Shown here piece after piece: positions 1-7,906 of a stretch of 64,000 bases of DNA (the stretch's first letter is position 1; the number at the start of each line of letters is the position of its first letter). Under the pieces are notes generated by a model that did no database searches, was not told where the DNA came from, and was given only the letters and a program-made list of their open reading frames with translations. Position numbers and translations under genes: made by a program. The DNA is taken from assembly GCF_023101685.1 (NCBI RefSeq), contig NZ_CP082164.1:2046001-2110000 (forward strand), in the 5' to 3' direction. The DNA is from Bradyrhizobium sp. 186 (GTDB lineage Bacteria; Pseudomonadota; Alphaproteobacteria; Rhizobiales; Xanthobacteraceae).

Positions 1-377
1 GCAAATGCGGCTTCACGCCGCAATATCGCGGGCTCGAGGATCTGCATCGCGACCTGTCCCCGCGGGGCTTCTCGGTGCTCGGCTTTCCCTGCAACCAGTT
101 CGGCGCGCAGGAGCCGGGGCAGGCGAGCGAGATCCAGGCGTTCTGCTCGACCAATTACGATGTCACCTTTCCGCTGTTCGAGAAGGTCGACGTCAACGGC
201 AGCAATGCGCATCCTTTGTACGAGTACCTGAAACGCCAGCAACCCGGCTTGCTCGGCGCCTCCATCAAATGGAATTTCACGAAGTTCCTGGTGGATCGCA
301 CTGGCAAGGTGATCGCGCGCTACGCGCCGACCGCGCGGCCCGAAGGATTGCGGCAGCAAATCGAGACCCTGTTATGA
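1..377 (+). CDS. Glutathione peroxidase, C-terminal part (5' end outside window)
   Basis: The frame is open from base 3 and runs to TGA at 375-377; the N-terminus lies upstream of the window. The first residues KCGFTPQY match the peroxidatic site of the family (usually NVASxCGxT), with Cys as the catalytic residue. The second signature FPCNQFGAQEPG and the WNFTKFLVD block of the thioredoxin-like fold follow. Members reduce hydrogen peroxide or lipid hydroperoxides with glutathione or thioredoxin. The stop overlaps the start of the next gene (ATGA), so the two are probably translationally coupled. Confidence 0.9.
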   Translation, partial: KCGFTPQYRGLEDLHRDLSPRGFSVLGFPCNQFGAQEPGQASEIQAFCSTNYDVTFPLFEKVDVNGSNAHPLYEYLKRQQPGLLGASIKWNFTKFLVDRTGKVIARYAPTARPEGLRQQIETLL

Positions 378-637
378 GCGAGACAATCATGAGCGACGAA
401 TTTCCGGACCGTCTGTCGGTCGATCCGAACAGCCCCTACTACAACGCGGACATCCTGGCGCGCGACGTCGGCATCCGCTTCAAGGGCGTCGAGAAAACCA
501 ATGTCGAAGAATACTGCATCAGTGAAGGCTGGGTCCGCGTCACCGCAGGCAACGCCAAGGATCGTCACGGCAATCCGCTGACCATCAAGGTGCACGGGCC
601 GGTCGAGCCGTATTTCAGGGACAAGAAGGAGTCGTAG
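374..637 (+). CDS. DUF3297 family protein
   Basis: This 87-residue protein carries the DUF3297 pattern: SVDPNSPYYN near residue 20, then DVGIRFKG, and HGPVEPYF near the C-terminus. The function is unknown. It starts at ATG 374, inside the stop codon of the peroxidase gene; a second ATG at 389 would remove five residues. It has no signal peptide or membrane segment. The coupling to glutathione peroxidase suggests co-expression, but a link to oxidative stress is inference only. Confidence 0.8.
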   Translation: MSETIMSDEFPDRLSVDPNSPYYNADILARDVGIRFKGVEKTNVEEYCISEGWVRVTAGNAKDRHGNPLTIKVHGPVEPYFRDKKES

Positions 638-662
638 AGCCCGAGCGTGCCGTAAGGTGCGC

Positions 663-745
663 CGTCATGCCCGGGCTTGTCCCGGGCATCCACGTTCTTC
701 GAGGCGGCCAAGACGTGGATGGCCGGGTCAAGCCCGGCCATGACG
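663..745 (+). repeat. Intergenic palindrome (class A: CGTCATGCCCGGG...)
   Basis: Two arms, CGTCATGCCCGGGCTTGTCC at the left and an inverted GGCCGGGTCAAGCCCGGCCA-TGACG at the right, can fold into a long imperfect hairpin. Related copies lie at 5392, 25107, 32661 and 63951. It fills the spacer just upstream of tarD, so it may end transcription from the upstream pair. Confidence 0.8.
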
Positions 746-776
746 AAAGGAGAGAGCCCGCGAGAAAGCCACACCC

Positions 777-1946
777 ATGTCCGTCCGCATCGTCGACGTT
801 CGCGAAATCACAAAACCGATCTCCTCGCCGATCCGCAACGCCTATATCGACTTCACCAAGATGACGACGAGCCTTGTCGCCGTCGTCACGGATGTCGTGC
901 GCGACGGCAAGCGCGTCGTCGGCTACGGCTTCAACTCCAACGGCCGCTACGGGCAGGGCGGCCTGATCCGCGAGCGTTTTGCGTCGCGCATTCTCGAAGC
1001 CGATCCGAAGTCGCTGCTGAACGCGGCCGCCGACAACCTCGAGCCCGACAAGGTCTGGGCCGCGATGATGACCAATGAGAAGCCGGGCGGCCATGGCGAG
1101 CGCTCGGTCGCGGTCGGCACCATCGACATGGCGGTGTGGGATGCGGTGGCAAAGATTGCGGGCAAGCCGCTGTTTCGCCTGCTCGCCGAGCGGCACGGCC
1201 TCACGGCAAATCCGCGTGTCTTCGTCTACGCCGCCGGCGGCTACTACTATCCCGGCAAGGATCTCTCGATGCTGCGCGGCGAGATGCGCGGCTATCTCGA
1301 TCGCGGCTACAACGTCGTAAAGATGAAGATCGGCGGCGCATCGCTCGAGGACGACCGTACCCGCATCGAGGCGGTGCTGAAGGAGATCGGCAAGGACGCG
1401 CAACTCGCCGTCGACGCCAACGGCCGCTTCGATCTCGAGACCGGGATCGCATACGCAAAAATGCTGCGGGACTATCCCTTGTTCTGGTACGAGGAGGTCG
1501 GCGATCCCCTCGACTACGCGCTCCAGGCCGCACTCGCCGAATTCTATCCGGGCCCGATGGCGACCGGCGAAAATCTGTTCAGCCACCAGGACGCCCGCAA
1601 TTTGATCCGCTATGGCGGCATGCGATCGGATCGCGACTGGCTGCAATTCGACTGCGCGCTGTCCTACGGCCTGTGCGAATATCAGCGCACGCTGGAAGTG
1701 CTGAAGACCTGCGGCTGGTCGCCGAGCCGCTGCATCCCGCATGGCGGCCACCAGATGTCGCTCAACATCGCGGCCGGCCTCGGCCTCGGCGGCAATGAGA
1801 GCTATCCCGACCTGTTCCAGCCCTATGGCGGCTTCCCCGACGGCGTCCGCGTCGAGAACGGCCACATCACTATGCCGGACCTGCCGGGCATCGGCTTTGA
1901 GGGCAAGTCGGATCTCTATACAGAGATGAAGGCGCTGGCGGAGTAG
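777..1946 (+). CDS. tarD: D(-)-tartrate dehydratase (enolase superfamily)
   Basis: This 389-residue enolase-superfamily (MR/MLE) protein matches the length and active-site numbering of the characterised Bradyrhizobium D-tartrate dehydratase. The residues can be counted directly: Lys182 and Lys184 in VVKMKIGG, metal ligands Asp213, Glu239 and Glu265, and the Asp292-His322 pair (FDCALSYG and PHGGHQM). The enzyme dehydrates D-tartrate to oxaloacetate with Mg2+. It stands alone in the cytoplasmic gene order here, with no adjacent transporter or regulator. A palindromic repeat lies upstream, and an IS element begins about 40 bp after its stop. Confidence 0.95.
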   Translation: MSVRIVDVREITKPISSPIRNAYIDFTKMTTSLVAVVTDVVRDGKRVVGYGFNSNGRYGQGGLIRERFASRILEADPKSLLNAAADNLEPDKVWAAMMTNEKPGGHGERSVAVGTIDMAVWDAVAKIAGKPLFRLLAERHGLTANPRVFVYAAGGYYYPGKDLSMLRGEMRGYLDRGYNVVKMKIGGASLEDDRTRIEAVLKEIGKDAQLAVDANGRFDLETGIAYAKMLRDYPLFWYEEVGDPLDYALQAALAEFYPGPMATGENLFSHQDARNLIRYGGMRSDRDWLQFDCALSYGLCEYQRTLEVLKTCGWSPSRCIPHGGHQMSLNIAAGLGLGGNESYPDLFQPYGGFPDGVRVENGHITMPDLPGIGFEGKSDLYTEMKALAE

Positions 1947-1967
1947 CCCGGCTGCGGCAACATTCTC

Positions 1968-1989
1968 CGTCATTGCGAGCGCAGCGAAG
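1968..1989 (+). repeat. Left half of class C palindrome split by the IS
   Basis: CGTCATTGCGAGCGCAGCGA followed by AG is the left arm of the common class C palindrome. Its right part resumes at 3761 after the IS. Rejoining 1968-1989 with 3763-3819 restores a complete palindrome ending CGCAATGACG, which fixes the IS boundaries. Confidence 0.85.
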
Positions 1990-2064
1990 ATTCCATGGGG
2001 AGTGGATAGCGACCAGGTCTGAGGCCAGACTGAGGTTGCTGAACCCCTCAACCTGGAGACGACG

Positions 2065-3246
2065 ATGTTGCTCGATCATCCTTCCGACGGACCGACCGCT
2101 ATCCGGACGCAGTTTGGCGCAATTTTTGTGTCTTTGGAACTGAGCCGTTCGACGTGGGTGATTACGTCACTTTCGCCTGGTACGGGCGAGAAGATGTCCA
2201 GGCACAGCGTCACGGCCGGCGATACGGCTGAGCTGATGAAGCTGTTTGCGGAACTCAGGCGCAAGGCGGAGGCCAGGACCCGCGAGAGCTATCCGATCAT
2301 CACGATCCAGGAAGCTGGGCTGGACGGGTTCTGGCTGCACCGTGTTCTGCAACAGAACGGCATTGAGAGCCACGTGGTCGATCCCGCCTCGATTGCGACG
2401 TCGCGACGGCGGCGGCGGGCCAAGACTGACAGGCTCGATGGCGAGGCGCTGTTGCGGGCGCTTCTGGCCTACAAGCGCGGCGAGCCGCGGGTCTGTGCGA
2501 TGGTGGTTGCGCCCTCGCCTGAAGAGGAGGACCGGCGCAGGCTGTGTCGCGAACGAGCGACGCTGATCGCCGAGCGCATCACGCATGTGAACCGGATCAA
2601 GGGTCTTCTGTTCGCGCAGGGGATATCCGACTACGTGCCGCTGCGGCGCAATCGGCGGGCGCGGCTTGAGGCCTTGCGCACGGGCGACGGGCGGGAGCTG
2701 CCTTCGCATTTGAAGGCGCAGATCGGCCGCGAGCTCGATCGGGTCGAACTGCTTCTGGAACAGATCAAGGCGGTCGAGGCCGCGCGAGATGCTCTGCTGG
2801 CCGCAGCCCGGAAGCCTGCAGACAAGAACGCTGCAGACAAGGTCGCGCCGGATCCGGTGGCGATGCTGCTGGCCTTGAAAGGGCTCGGCGCCAACTTTGC
2901 GGCCGTGCTCTGGTCGGAGGCGTTCTACCGGCAGTTCTCCAACCGCCGCCAGGTCGCCGCCTATGCGGGGCTTGCGGCGACGCCGTGGCAAAGCGGAGGC
3001 ATCCGGCACGAGCAGGGCGTGTCGAAGGCCGGCAATCCCAGGCTGCGGACCACAATGATCCAGCTCGCCTGGCTGTGGATACGTCACCAGCCGCAGTCGG
3101 CCCTGACGCGCTGGTTCAAGGAGCGAAGCCCGCAAGGCCGCAAGCGCGCGATCGTGGCGCTGGCGCGCAAGCTTCTCGTGACCTTGTGGAAGTATGTCAC
3201 CGCGGGCGAGACCATCGAGGGGGCCGTGATGAAGCCCGCCGCCTGA
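2065..3246 (+). CDS. IS110-family DEDD transposase/recombinase, copy 1
   Basis: The protein is 393 residues. The N-terminal RuvC-like domain shows TIQEAG (Glu) near residue 90 and AKTDRLDG (the D-x-x-D pair) near 120. A coiled central region follows, and a C-terminal Transposase_20 domain (LLALKGLGANFA, then AAYAGLAATPWQSGG and SKAGNPRLR) holds the likely nucleophilic serine. The first acidic residue of the usual GIDVSK motif is Glu25 here (VSLELS). ATG 2065 has GGAGA about 7 bases upstream. Identical to the product at 8164-9345. Acts as an RNA-guided recombinase in related elements. Confidence 0.93.
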   Translation: MLLDHPSDGPTAIRTQFGAIFVSLELSRSTWVITSLSPGTGEKMSRHSVTAGDTAELMKLFAELRRKAEARTRESYPIITIQEAGLDGFWLHRVLQQNGIESHVVDPASIATSRRRRRAKTDRLDGEALLRALLAYKRGEPRVCAMVVAPSPEEEDRRRLCRERATLIAERITHVNRIKGLLFAQGISDYVPLRRNRRARLEALRTGDGRELPSHLKAQIGRELDRVELLLEQIKAVEAARDALLAAARKPADKNAADKVAPDPVAMLLALKGLGANFAAVLWSEAFYRQFSNRRQVAAYAGLAATPWQSGGIRHEQGVSKAGNPRLRTTMIQLAWLWIRHQPQSALTRWFKERSPQGRKRAIVALARKLLVTLWKYVTAGETIEGAVMKPAA

Positions 3247-3310
3247 TCCGGACCGCACCAAGCGGCGTGCTTCGCCGCCCGCGCGCAACGAAAGAACCAT
3301 AACCCATCTG

Positions 3311-3503
3311 CCGAGGCCCGATCAGTCTCGGAAGATCCGGGTGGACGAACCGATGGATTGCATGGCTTCAAACGCCGCAACGAAGAATGGCCTCGTCCTC
3401 TCGAGCCTGCCCGCCGCAAGCGGAATCGTGGTGCAGTCGCCTTGTGCGACGACCGAATGTGAGTTTGATCTGGCAAGCAACCCAGATCGTCGAACCGGCT
3501 CGA
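3311..3503 (+). ncRNA. Candidate bridge (seeker) RNA of the IS, copy 1
   Basis: Three helices lie in order downstream of the transposase. The first is CCGAG/CTCGG at 3311-3315/3327-3331. The second is GGACGA/TCGTCC at 3343-3348/3393-3398, and the third TCGAGCC/GGCTCGA at 3401-3407/3497-3503. Loop 2 holds TGGATTGC (3354-3361), complementary to the right side of the insertion target, and CGCAACGAAG (3376-3385), a 9/10 match to its left side. Loop 3 holds GGAATC (3422-3427) and ATGTGAG (3457-3463), matching the left and right IS ends, with small hairpins at 3436-3450 and 3467-3488. This is the hairpin, target-loop, donor-loop order described for IS110-family RNAs. The RNA ends are not known; its presence is inferred. 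Confidence 0.6.
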
Positions 3504-3760
3504 CCCTTGGATCGCAAATGCGAGGATGGCAGATGCCCTGACAGAACCGCCAACGCGAGGAGCTCCTATCGGCCCAACGCACCAAGCATGATGGCGTGCT
3601 CGCTCAACTCAAGGCCAAGCCGCTTCGCGGCGGCCCTAACAGGCCGGCCTTGACTTGATCTGCGCGCGCCATCCTGCAGAACCCGCGGTCGGGACGAAGA
3701 GGTGGCTGCAGTCGAACAAAAAGGTGACTGCTCATCCTTGACACACACATTCCCCATGTG

Positions 3761-3819
3761 AGCAATCCAGAATCTTTCCGCGGGGCAGACTGGATTGCTT
3801 CGCTTCGCTCGCAATGACG
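3761..3819 (+). repeat. Right part of class C palindrome split by the IS
   Basis: AGCAATCCAGAATC through CTGGATTGCTTCGC to CGCAATGACG completes the palindrome begun at 1968. The insertion point lies between the GCGA and CAATCC parts, with AG shared by both junctions. Confidence 0.85.
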
Positions 3820-3843
3820 ATATGGCGGCGAGCCGGCTGTCCC

Positions 3844-5196
3844 TTACGACAGCCTCATATCCAGCAACCGTCGCCCTTCGCCCTTCAGCAGCTTCTTCAC
3901 CGCGCTCGAGGCGACGACCTCGCCGTCATTGGCATAGGCTTCGTGATTCTTCTCGATGTCGTCGAGGCGATAGAGGTAGTTGACCATGACGCCGGCCGAC
4001 TCGCGCACGCCCTTCTGCGAGAGATCGCCGAGCCAGTTGATGCGTTCGAGCCGCGCACCGTTGCCGAGATGGAAGCGCGCAACGGAGTCGATCAGCCGTC
4101 CCTTTGGCGTGCGCGCCTTCAGGAAATAGTGGGCGGCGAGCGGCTCCAACACGGCGCGCAGTTGCGCGGTTGTCTCCGCAGTCTCGAACCATTTCGGCTC
4201 GTCGAGATGTTTCAGCATCTCGCGATCCTCGTCCGACAGCGGCAGGTCCTTGTCCTGCTTCACCCACTGCATGAACCCGGGCACCGGCGACAACGTCACG
4301 AAAGTGTCGAGCTTCGGCGTTTCGCGGCGCAGCTCCTCGACCACCTGCTTGATCAGGAAGCTGCCGAACGAGATGCCGCCCAACCCGCGCTGGGTGTTGG
4401 AGATCGAATAGAACACGGCGGTGCGCGCCCGCTCGATCGGCAGGTGCTGGCGGTCGACCGCGAGCAGCGGCGCGATCGCGCCGGGAATGGTCTCGGTCAG
4501 CGCCACCTCGACGAAGATCAGGGGCTCGTCCACCATCGCCGGATGGAAGAAGGCATAGCAGCGGCGGTCGACCGGATCGAGGCGGCGGCGCAAATCGTCC
4601 CAGTCGCTGATCTCGTGCACGGCCTCGTAACGGATGATCTTTTCGAGGATGTTGGCCGGGGTCGACCAGTCGATCCTGCGCAGCACGAGAAATCCCCTGT
4701 TGAACCACGAAGAAAGCAGATGCGACACGTCGCGGTCGAGCGCGGCGAGATCGGTGTGCCCGTTCATCATGCCGAGCAAATCGGCGCGCATCTTCACGAG
4801 GTCGCCGGTCCCGCCGGGGGCGCGGTTGAGGCGGCGGATCAGTTCCTGCCGCCGCGGCTCGGAGGCGAAATGCAGCGAACTGGCATCCTCGTCACCGGGC
4901 TTGGCGCGCCATTTTTCGATCGCCTTCGACAGTCGCTCCCGGTCCGGGCCGAAATCGCGCACCAGTGCTTCGAAGAAGGCGCGGCGTCCCGCCGCATCCA
5001 GGTCCTGGTAGAGATCGAGCACTTCGCGCGCCATCGCGGTGCCGGAGGCTTCGCCCCGGCCCGACAGCAGCGCGCCGCAGAGCTCGATCAGGCCGTCGGC
5101 GTCCTGTTTGGTGTCCGAGCCATCGCCGCGGCGAAGCAGTGTGCGGCCGCGCTCGGAGATGGTGGCGAGCAGGTCGGAGAAGAAGGCATTGGCCAT
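3844..5196 (-). CDS. Malonyl-CoA decarboxylase
   Basis: The protein is 450 residues from ATG 5196 (MANAFFSDLL); longer upstream reading frames run through a repeat and lack family similarity. Malonyl-CoA decarboxylase converts malonyl-CoA to acetyl-CoA and CO2. Visible family blocks are YAFFHPAM, then FYSISNTQRGLGGISFG with the conserved Ser and the IKQVVEEL segment, and RFHLGNGA with the conserved His of the active site. No malonyl-CoA synthetase or malonate carrier of the matABC type is adjacent, so the malonyl-CoA source is not evident. It is the first of three genes caged between the inverted IS copies. The AraC gene upstream is co-directional but separated by a 330-bp spacer containing a repeat. 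Confidence 0.92.
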   Translation of the reverse strand: MANAFFSDLLATISERGRTLLRRGDGSDTKQDADGLIELCGALLSGRGEASGTAMAREVLDLYQDLDAAGRRAFFEALVRDFGPDRERLSKAIEKWRAKPGDEDASSLHFASEPRRQELIRRLNRAPGGTGDLVKMRADLLGMMNGHTDLAALDRDVSHLLSSWFNRGFLVLRRIDWSTPANILEKIIRYEAVHEISDWDDLRRRLDPVDRRCYAFFHPAMVDEPLIFVEVALTETIPGAIAPLLAVDRQHLPIERARTAVFYSISNTQRGLGGISFGSFLIKQVVEELRRETPKLDTFVTLSPVPGFMQWVKQDKDLPLSDEDREMLKHLDEPKWFETAETTAQLRAVLEPLAAHYFLKARTPKGRLIDSVARFHLGNGARLERINWLGDLSQKGVRESAGVMVNYLYRLDDIEKNHEAYANDGEVVASSAVKKLLKGEGRRLLDMRLS

Positions 5197-5391
5197 CTGG
5201 GTTTTTCGAGTCCGGTGTGTGCGGTGCGGGAAGCTTACACGGGATTTAGGCGGAAGCCGATCACAATCAAGCGGAGGATTCTGCATCTTAGCTGTGCCAT
5301 GCGTCCTAAGAAGGCTGTCATGCCCTGCGAAAACGGGCCGCCGGGGCAAACGCATATGACGCTTAGCGCTTGGGCGCTGAAGCCTCCACAT

Positions 5392-5477
5392 CGTCATGGC
5401 CGGGCTTGTCCCGGCCATCCACGCCTTGCCGCAGGCGCGAAAGAACGTGGATGCCCGGGACGAGCCCGGGCATGACG
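5392..5477 (+). repeat. Intergenic palindrome (class A)
   Basis: CGTCATGGCCGGGCTTGTCC on the left and GACGAGCCCGGGCATGACG on the right can pair into a long hairpin. It lies in the 330-bp spacer between the araC-type gene and the malonyl-CoA decarboxylase gene. The remainder of the spacer (5197-5391) shows no gene. Confidence 0.8.
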
Positions 5478-5526
5478 ACCTCCTGCATGCGGATATGCGC
5501 TTGCCATCGGGATGACAGAGGCTGCC

Positions 5527-6333
5527 TCAGCTCTTCCCCGCAAACGCCGTCGGCGTCCGGCCCGTGACCTGGCGGAAGGCGGCCGAGAAAGCGGGCACGC
5601 TGGCATAGCCGAGCTGGGCGGCGAGCTGCTTGACCGAGACATTGGCTTCGGTCGACAGCCTTTCCATCGCCGCCGCGATGCGGGCGCGCTGGCACCAGCT
5701 TTTGAAGCTCAATTGTGTCTGCGTGGAGAATAGCCGCGACAGCGTGCGTGCGGAGGTTCCGACCTCGCGCGCCAGCGTGTCGATGTCGTGCAGCCCGGTG
5801 GGATCGTCGAGCACGATCATCGCGGCGCGGCGGCAGCGCGGCTCGCGCGGCAGCGGCACGAAGGTCGCGGAATCCTCGGCCTGGTGCAATTCCAGCATCA
5901 CCAGGCGCACCAGGAGCTCGGTACGCTCTTGCGTATTGCTGGGATCAAATAGCGCGAGGATCGCCTGGTGCAGCAGCGGCGACACCCTCACCACGAACTC
6001 CTTGGTCAGGCCTTGATAGCGCTGCCCGCTTTTCAGCCAGGGTAGGTCGAAATACAGCGTGCGCATCTCGATATCGGCGAGCACGTCGATGGCGTGCTCG
6101 AGCCCGGCCGGAACCCAGACCGCGCGGTCCGGCGGCACCAGCCAGCGGCCCTTGGGCGTCGTCACCTGCATGGTGCCCTTGGCGGCATAGACCAGCTGCG
6201 CCTCGCGATGCATGTGCGGGTCGAGCCGCAAGCCTTTGGGGTAGTCGCGCGCGACCAGGTGTACGCCCGCGGTCGAGCGGTGGTTTCCCTGAACCTTCCG
6301 GATTGGCGTTTCGACGACACTCATTGGCAGCAT
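5527..6333 (-). CDS. AraC-family transcriptional regulator with cupin sensor domain
   Basis: The protein is 268 residues. The N-terminal half is a cupin-like sensor (HMHREAQLVYAAKGTMQV around residues 40-60, then PPDRAVWVPAGLEHAI). The C-terminal ~100 residues form the two-helix-turn-helix AraC domain (LAREVGTSARTLSRLF, then LAAQLGYASVPAFSAAFRQ, TGRTP). It is divergent from the MFS gene with a 50-bp spacer, the usual layout for a regulator controlling its neighbour transporter. The effector cannot be read from the sequence. A second in-frame ATG lies at 6324. Confidence 0.9.
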   Translation of the reverse strand: MLPMSVVETPIRKVQGNHRSTAGVHLVARDYPKGLRLDPHMHREAQLVYAAKGTMQVTTPKGRWLVPPDRAVWVPAGLEHAIDVLADIEMRTLYFDLPWLKSGQRYQGLTKEFVVRVSPLLHQAILALFDPSNTQERTELLVRLVMLELHQAEDSATFVPLPREPRCRRAAMIVLDDPTGLHDIDTLAREVGTSARTLSRLFSTQTQLSFKSWCQRARIAAAMERLSTEANVSVKQLAAQLGYASVPAFSAAFRQVTGRTPTAFAGKS

Positions 6334-6383
6334 CCCATCATTGCTCCGACATATAACCGATTTTGGAACAGGAGAGGATTCGG

Positions 6384-7556
6384 ATGAACAGCCCCAGCCG
6401 GGTGATCGGCTTCGTCAACACAGGCCATTTCATCGACCATTATGCGATGCTGATCTTTGCCGCCGCCGTGATCATCATGGGGCCGGCGCTCGGCATGGCT
6501 TATTCGGAGCTGCTGCCTTACGCGACGCCGGGTTTTATCGCCTTCGGCGCAGGATCGCTGCTTACTGGCTGGCTTGGCGACCGCTGGAGCCGCCGCCACA
6601 TGATGCTGATCTTCTTCATCGGCATTGGCGCAGCCATGATCTCGGTCGGCTTCGTGCAGACGCCGCCGCAGCTCGGCGCCGCGTTGTTTGCGATCGGCAT
6701 CTTCGCCTCGATCTACCACCCCGTCGGCACTGCGATGATCGTGTCCTATGCCGACAAGCTCGGCCGCGAGATGGGGCTGAACGGCGTCTGGGGCAATCTC
6801 GGCGTTGCCTCCTCGGCGCTGGTCACCGGCGTGATCGGCCAATATTTCGGCTGGCGCTTTGCCTTCATCGTTCCCGGAATCGTCACGATCCTGATCGGCA
6901 TCGCTTTTGCGATGATGATCGTGCATGAGGATCGCAAGGGCTCGAAGCAGGCGGCGGCGCAGGCACGCGTGGCGAAGCAGGATATGTGGCGCGTGATCCT
7001 GGCCTTGCTGATCGTGGTGATCGCGATCTCCACGACCTTCAACGCGGTCACCGTCGCGCTGCCAAAACTGTTCGCGGAGCGGCTTGCCGATCTCACCAAA
7101 AGCCCGGCGCTGCTCGGCGTGATCGCCGCCTGCGTCTACGTGTTCGGTGCGATGACGCAGTATACGATCGGCCGGCTGCTCGACCACTATTCGCTCAAGG
7201 TGGTGGCGCTGCCGCTGTCCTTCATGCTGGCGCCGTTCCTGTATCTTGCGGCGAGCCTGTCCAATCTGCCGTTGATCCTGGTCTCGATCGGCATCGTCAT
7301 GGGCGCGTTCGGACAGGTCACGGTCAACGATGCCATGGTCGGCAAATACACCACCGAAGAATGGCGCTCGCGCGCCTATGCGGTGCGCTACTTCGTCGGC
7401 TTCACCGCAGCCGGTGCTTCGGTTGGCCTGGTCGCCTGGCTCTACGAGCAGGGCGGCTTCGTCACCATGCTGCACGCCTTCGCCGCGCTCTGCCTGCTCG
7501 CGATCGCAGCCGCGATCATCCTGCCGCGCGAGATCAGGACGCCACAGCCGGCCTGA
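6384..7556 (+). CDS. MFS transporter
   Basis: The protein is 390 residues with about 12 hydrophobic segments. The cytoplasmic loop motif between TM2 and TM3 is GDRWSRRHMM, a G-D-R-x-G-R/K-type signature of the major facilitator superfamily. ATG 6384 was chosen because AGGAGAGG lies 6-8 bases upstream; a start at 6363 would add MEQERIR. It is divergent from the AraC-type regulator and ends about 35 bp before the palindrome that holds IS copy 2. The substrate is not determinable; export of a small organic compound under AraC control is an inference. Confidence 0.88.
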   Translation: MNSPSRVIGFVNTGHFIDHYAMLIFAAAVIIMGPALGMAYSELLPYATPGFIAFGAGSLLTGWLGDRWSRRHMMLIFFIGIGAAMISVGFVQTPPQLGAALFAIGIFASIYHPVGTAMIVSYADKLGREMGLNGVWGNLGVASSALVTGVIGQYFGWRFAFIVPGIVTILIGIAFAMMIVHEDRKGSKQAAAQARVAKQDMWRVILALLIVVIAISTTFNAVTVALPKLFAERLADLTKSPALLGVIAACVYVFGAMTQYTIGRLLDHYSLKVVALPLSFMLAPFLYLAASLSNLPLILVSIGIVMGAFGQVTVNDAMVGKYTTEEWRSRAYAVRYFVGFTAAGASVGLVAWLYEQGGFVTMLHAFAALCLLAIAAAIILPREIRTPQPA

Positions 7557-7591
7557 CCGGTTTGTCGTGAGGTAGTCGGCTCGCCCCACAT

Positions 7592-7649
7592 CGTCATTGC
7601 GGGCAGCGCAGCAATCCAGAATCTTTCCGCGGCGGCAGTCTGGATTGCT
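7592..7649 (+). repeat. Class C palindrome, target of IS copy 2
   Basis: CGTCATTGCGGGCAGCGCAG, then CAATCCAGAATC and a mirrored CTGGATTGCT lead straight into the IS right end (CACATGGGG). On the bottom strand the target reads CGCAGCGAAGCAATCCAGA, the same as for copy 1. After the IS, only TCGCTGCGCT of the outer arm (to 9432) remains before unrelated sequence. Confidence 0.85.
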
Positions 7650-7906
7650 CACATGGGGAATGTGTATGTCAAGGATGAGCAGTCACCTTTTTGTTCGACT
7701 GCAGCCACCTCTTCGTCCCGACCGCGGGTTCTGCAGGATGGCGCGCGCAGATCAAGTCAAGGCCGGCCTGTTAGGGCCGCCGCGAAGCGGCTTGGCCTTG
7801 AGTTGAGCGAGCACGCCATCATGCTTGGTGCGTTGGGCCGATAGGAGCTCCTCGCGTTGGCGGTTCTGTCAGGGCATCTGCCATCCTCGCATTTGCGATC
7901 CAAGGG

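Larger units (their letters stand above)
1990..3760 (+). mobile_element. IS110-family (IS1111-like) insertion sequence, copy 1
   Basis: The boundaries come from the interrupted target palindrome and from copy 2 at 7650-9420, which has the same 1,771-bp length. The left end is ATTCCATGGGG and the right end CCCCATGTG, giving subterminal inverted repeats (CATGGGGA in common). An AG dinucleotide is present at both junctions (1988-1989, 3761-3762), as expected for a core dinucleotide without a longer target duplication. The order is 75 bp of left end, the transposase gene (2065-3246), then 514 bp of non-coding right end. Two differences from copy 2 were noticed, in the left end and near base 3745; the transposases are identical. 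A long non-coding right end is typical of the IS1111 subgroup. Confidence 0.9.

Noticed and set aside
2167..3300. Long minus-strand frame opposite the transposase gene (377 codons)
   Set aside because: It is a shadow of a GC-rich gene: Arg/Leu-rich, unlike any known protein, and antisense to a clear IS110 transposase.
3247..3760. Several open frames in the IS right end (for example 3084-3476 minus and 3387-3653 plus)
   Set aside because: They show no family similarity or ribosome site and overlap each other on both strands. They are repeated in copy 2 only because the DNA is repeated.
3844..5418. Longer malonyl-CoA decarboxylase from 5418
   Set aside because: The added residues are encoded by a class A palindrome; the family start is MANAFF at 5196.
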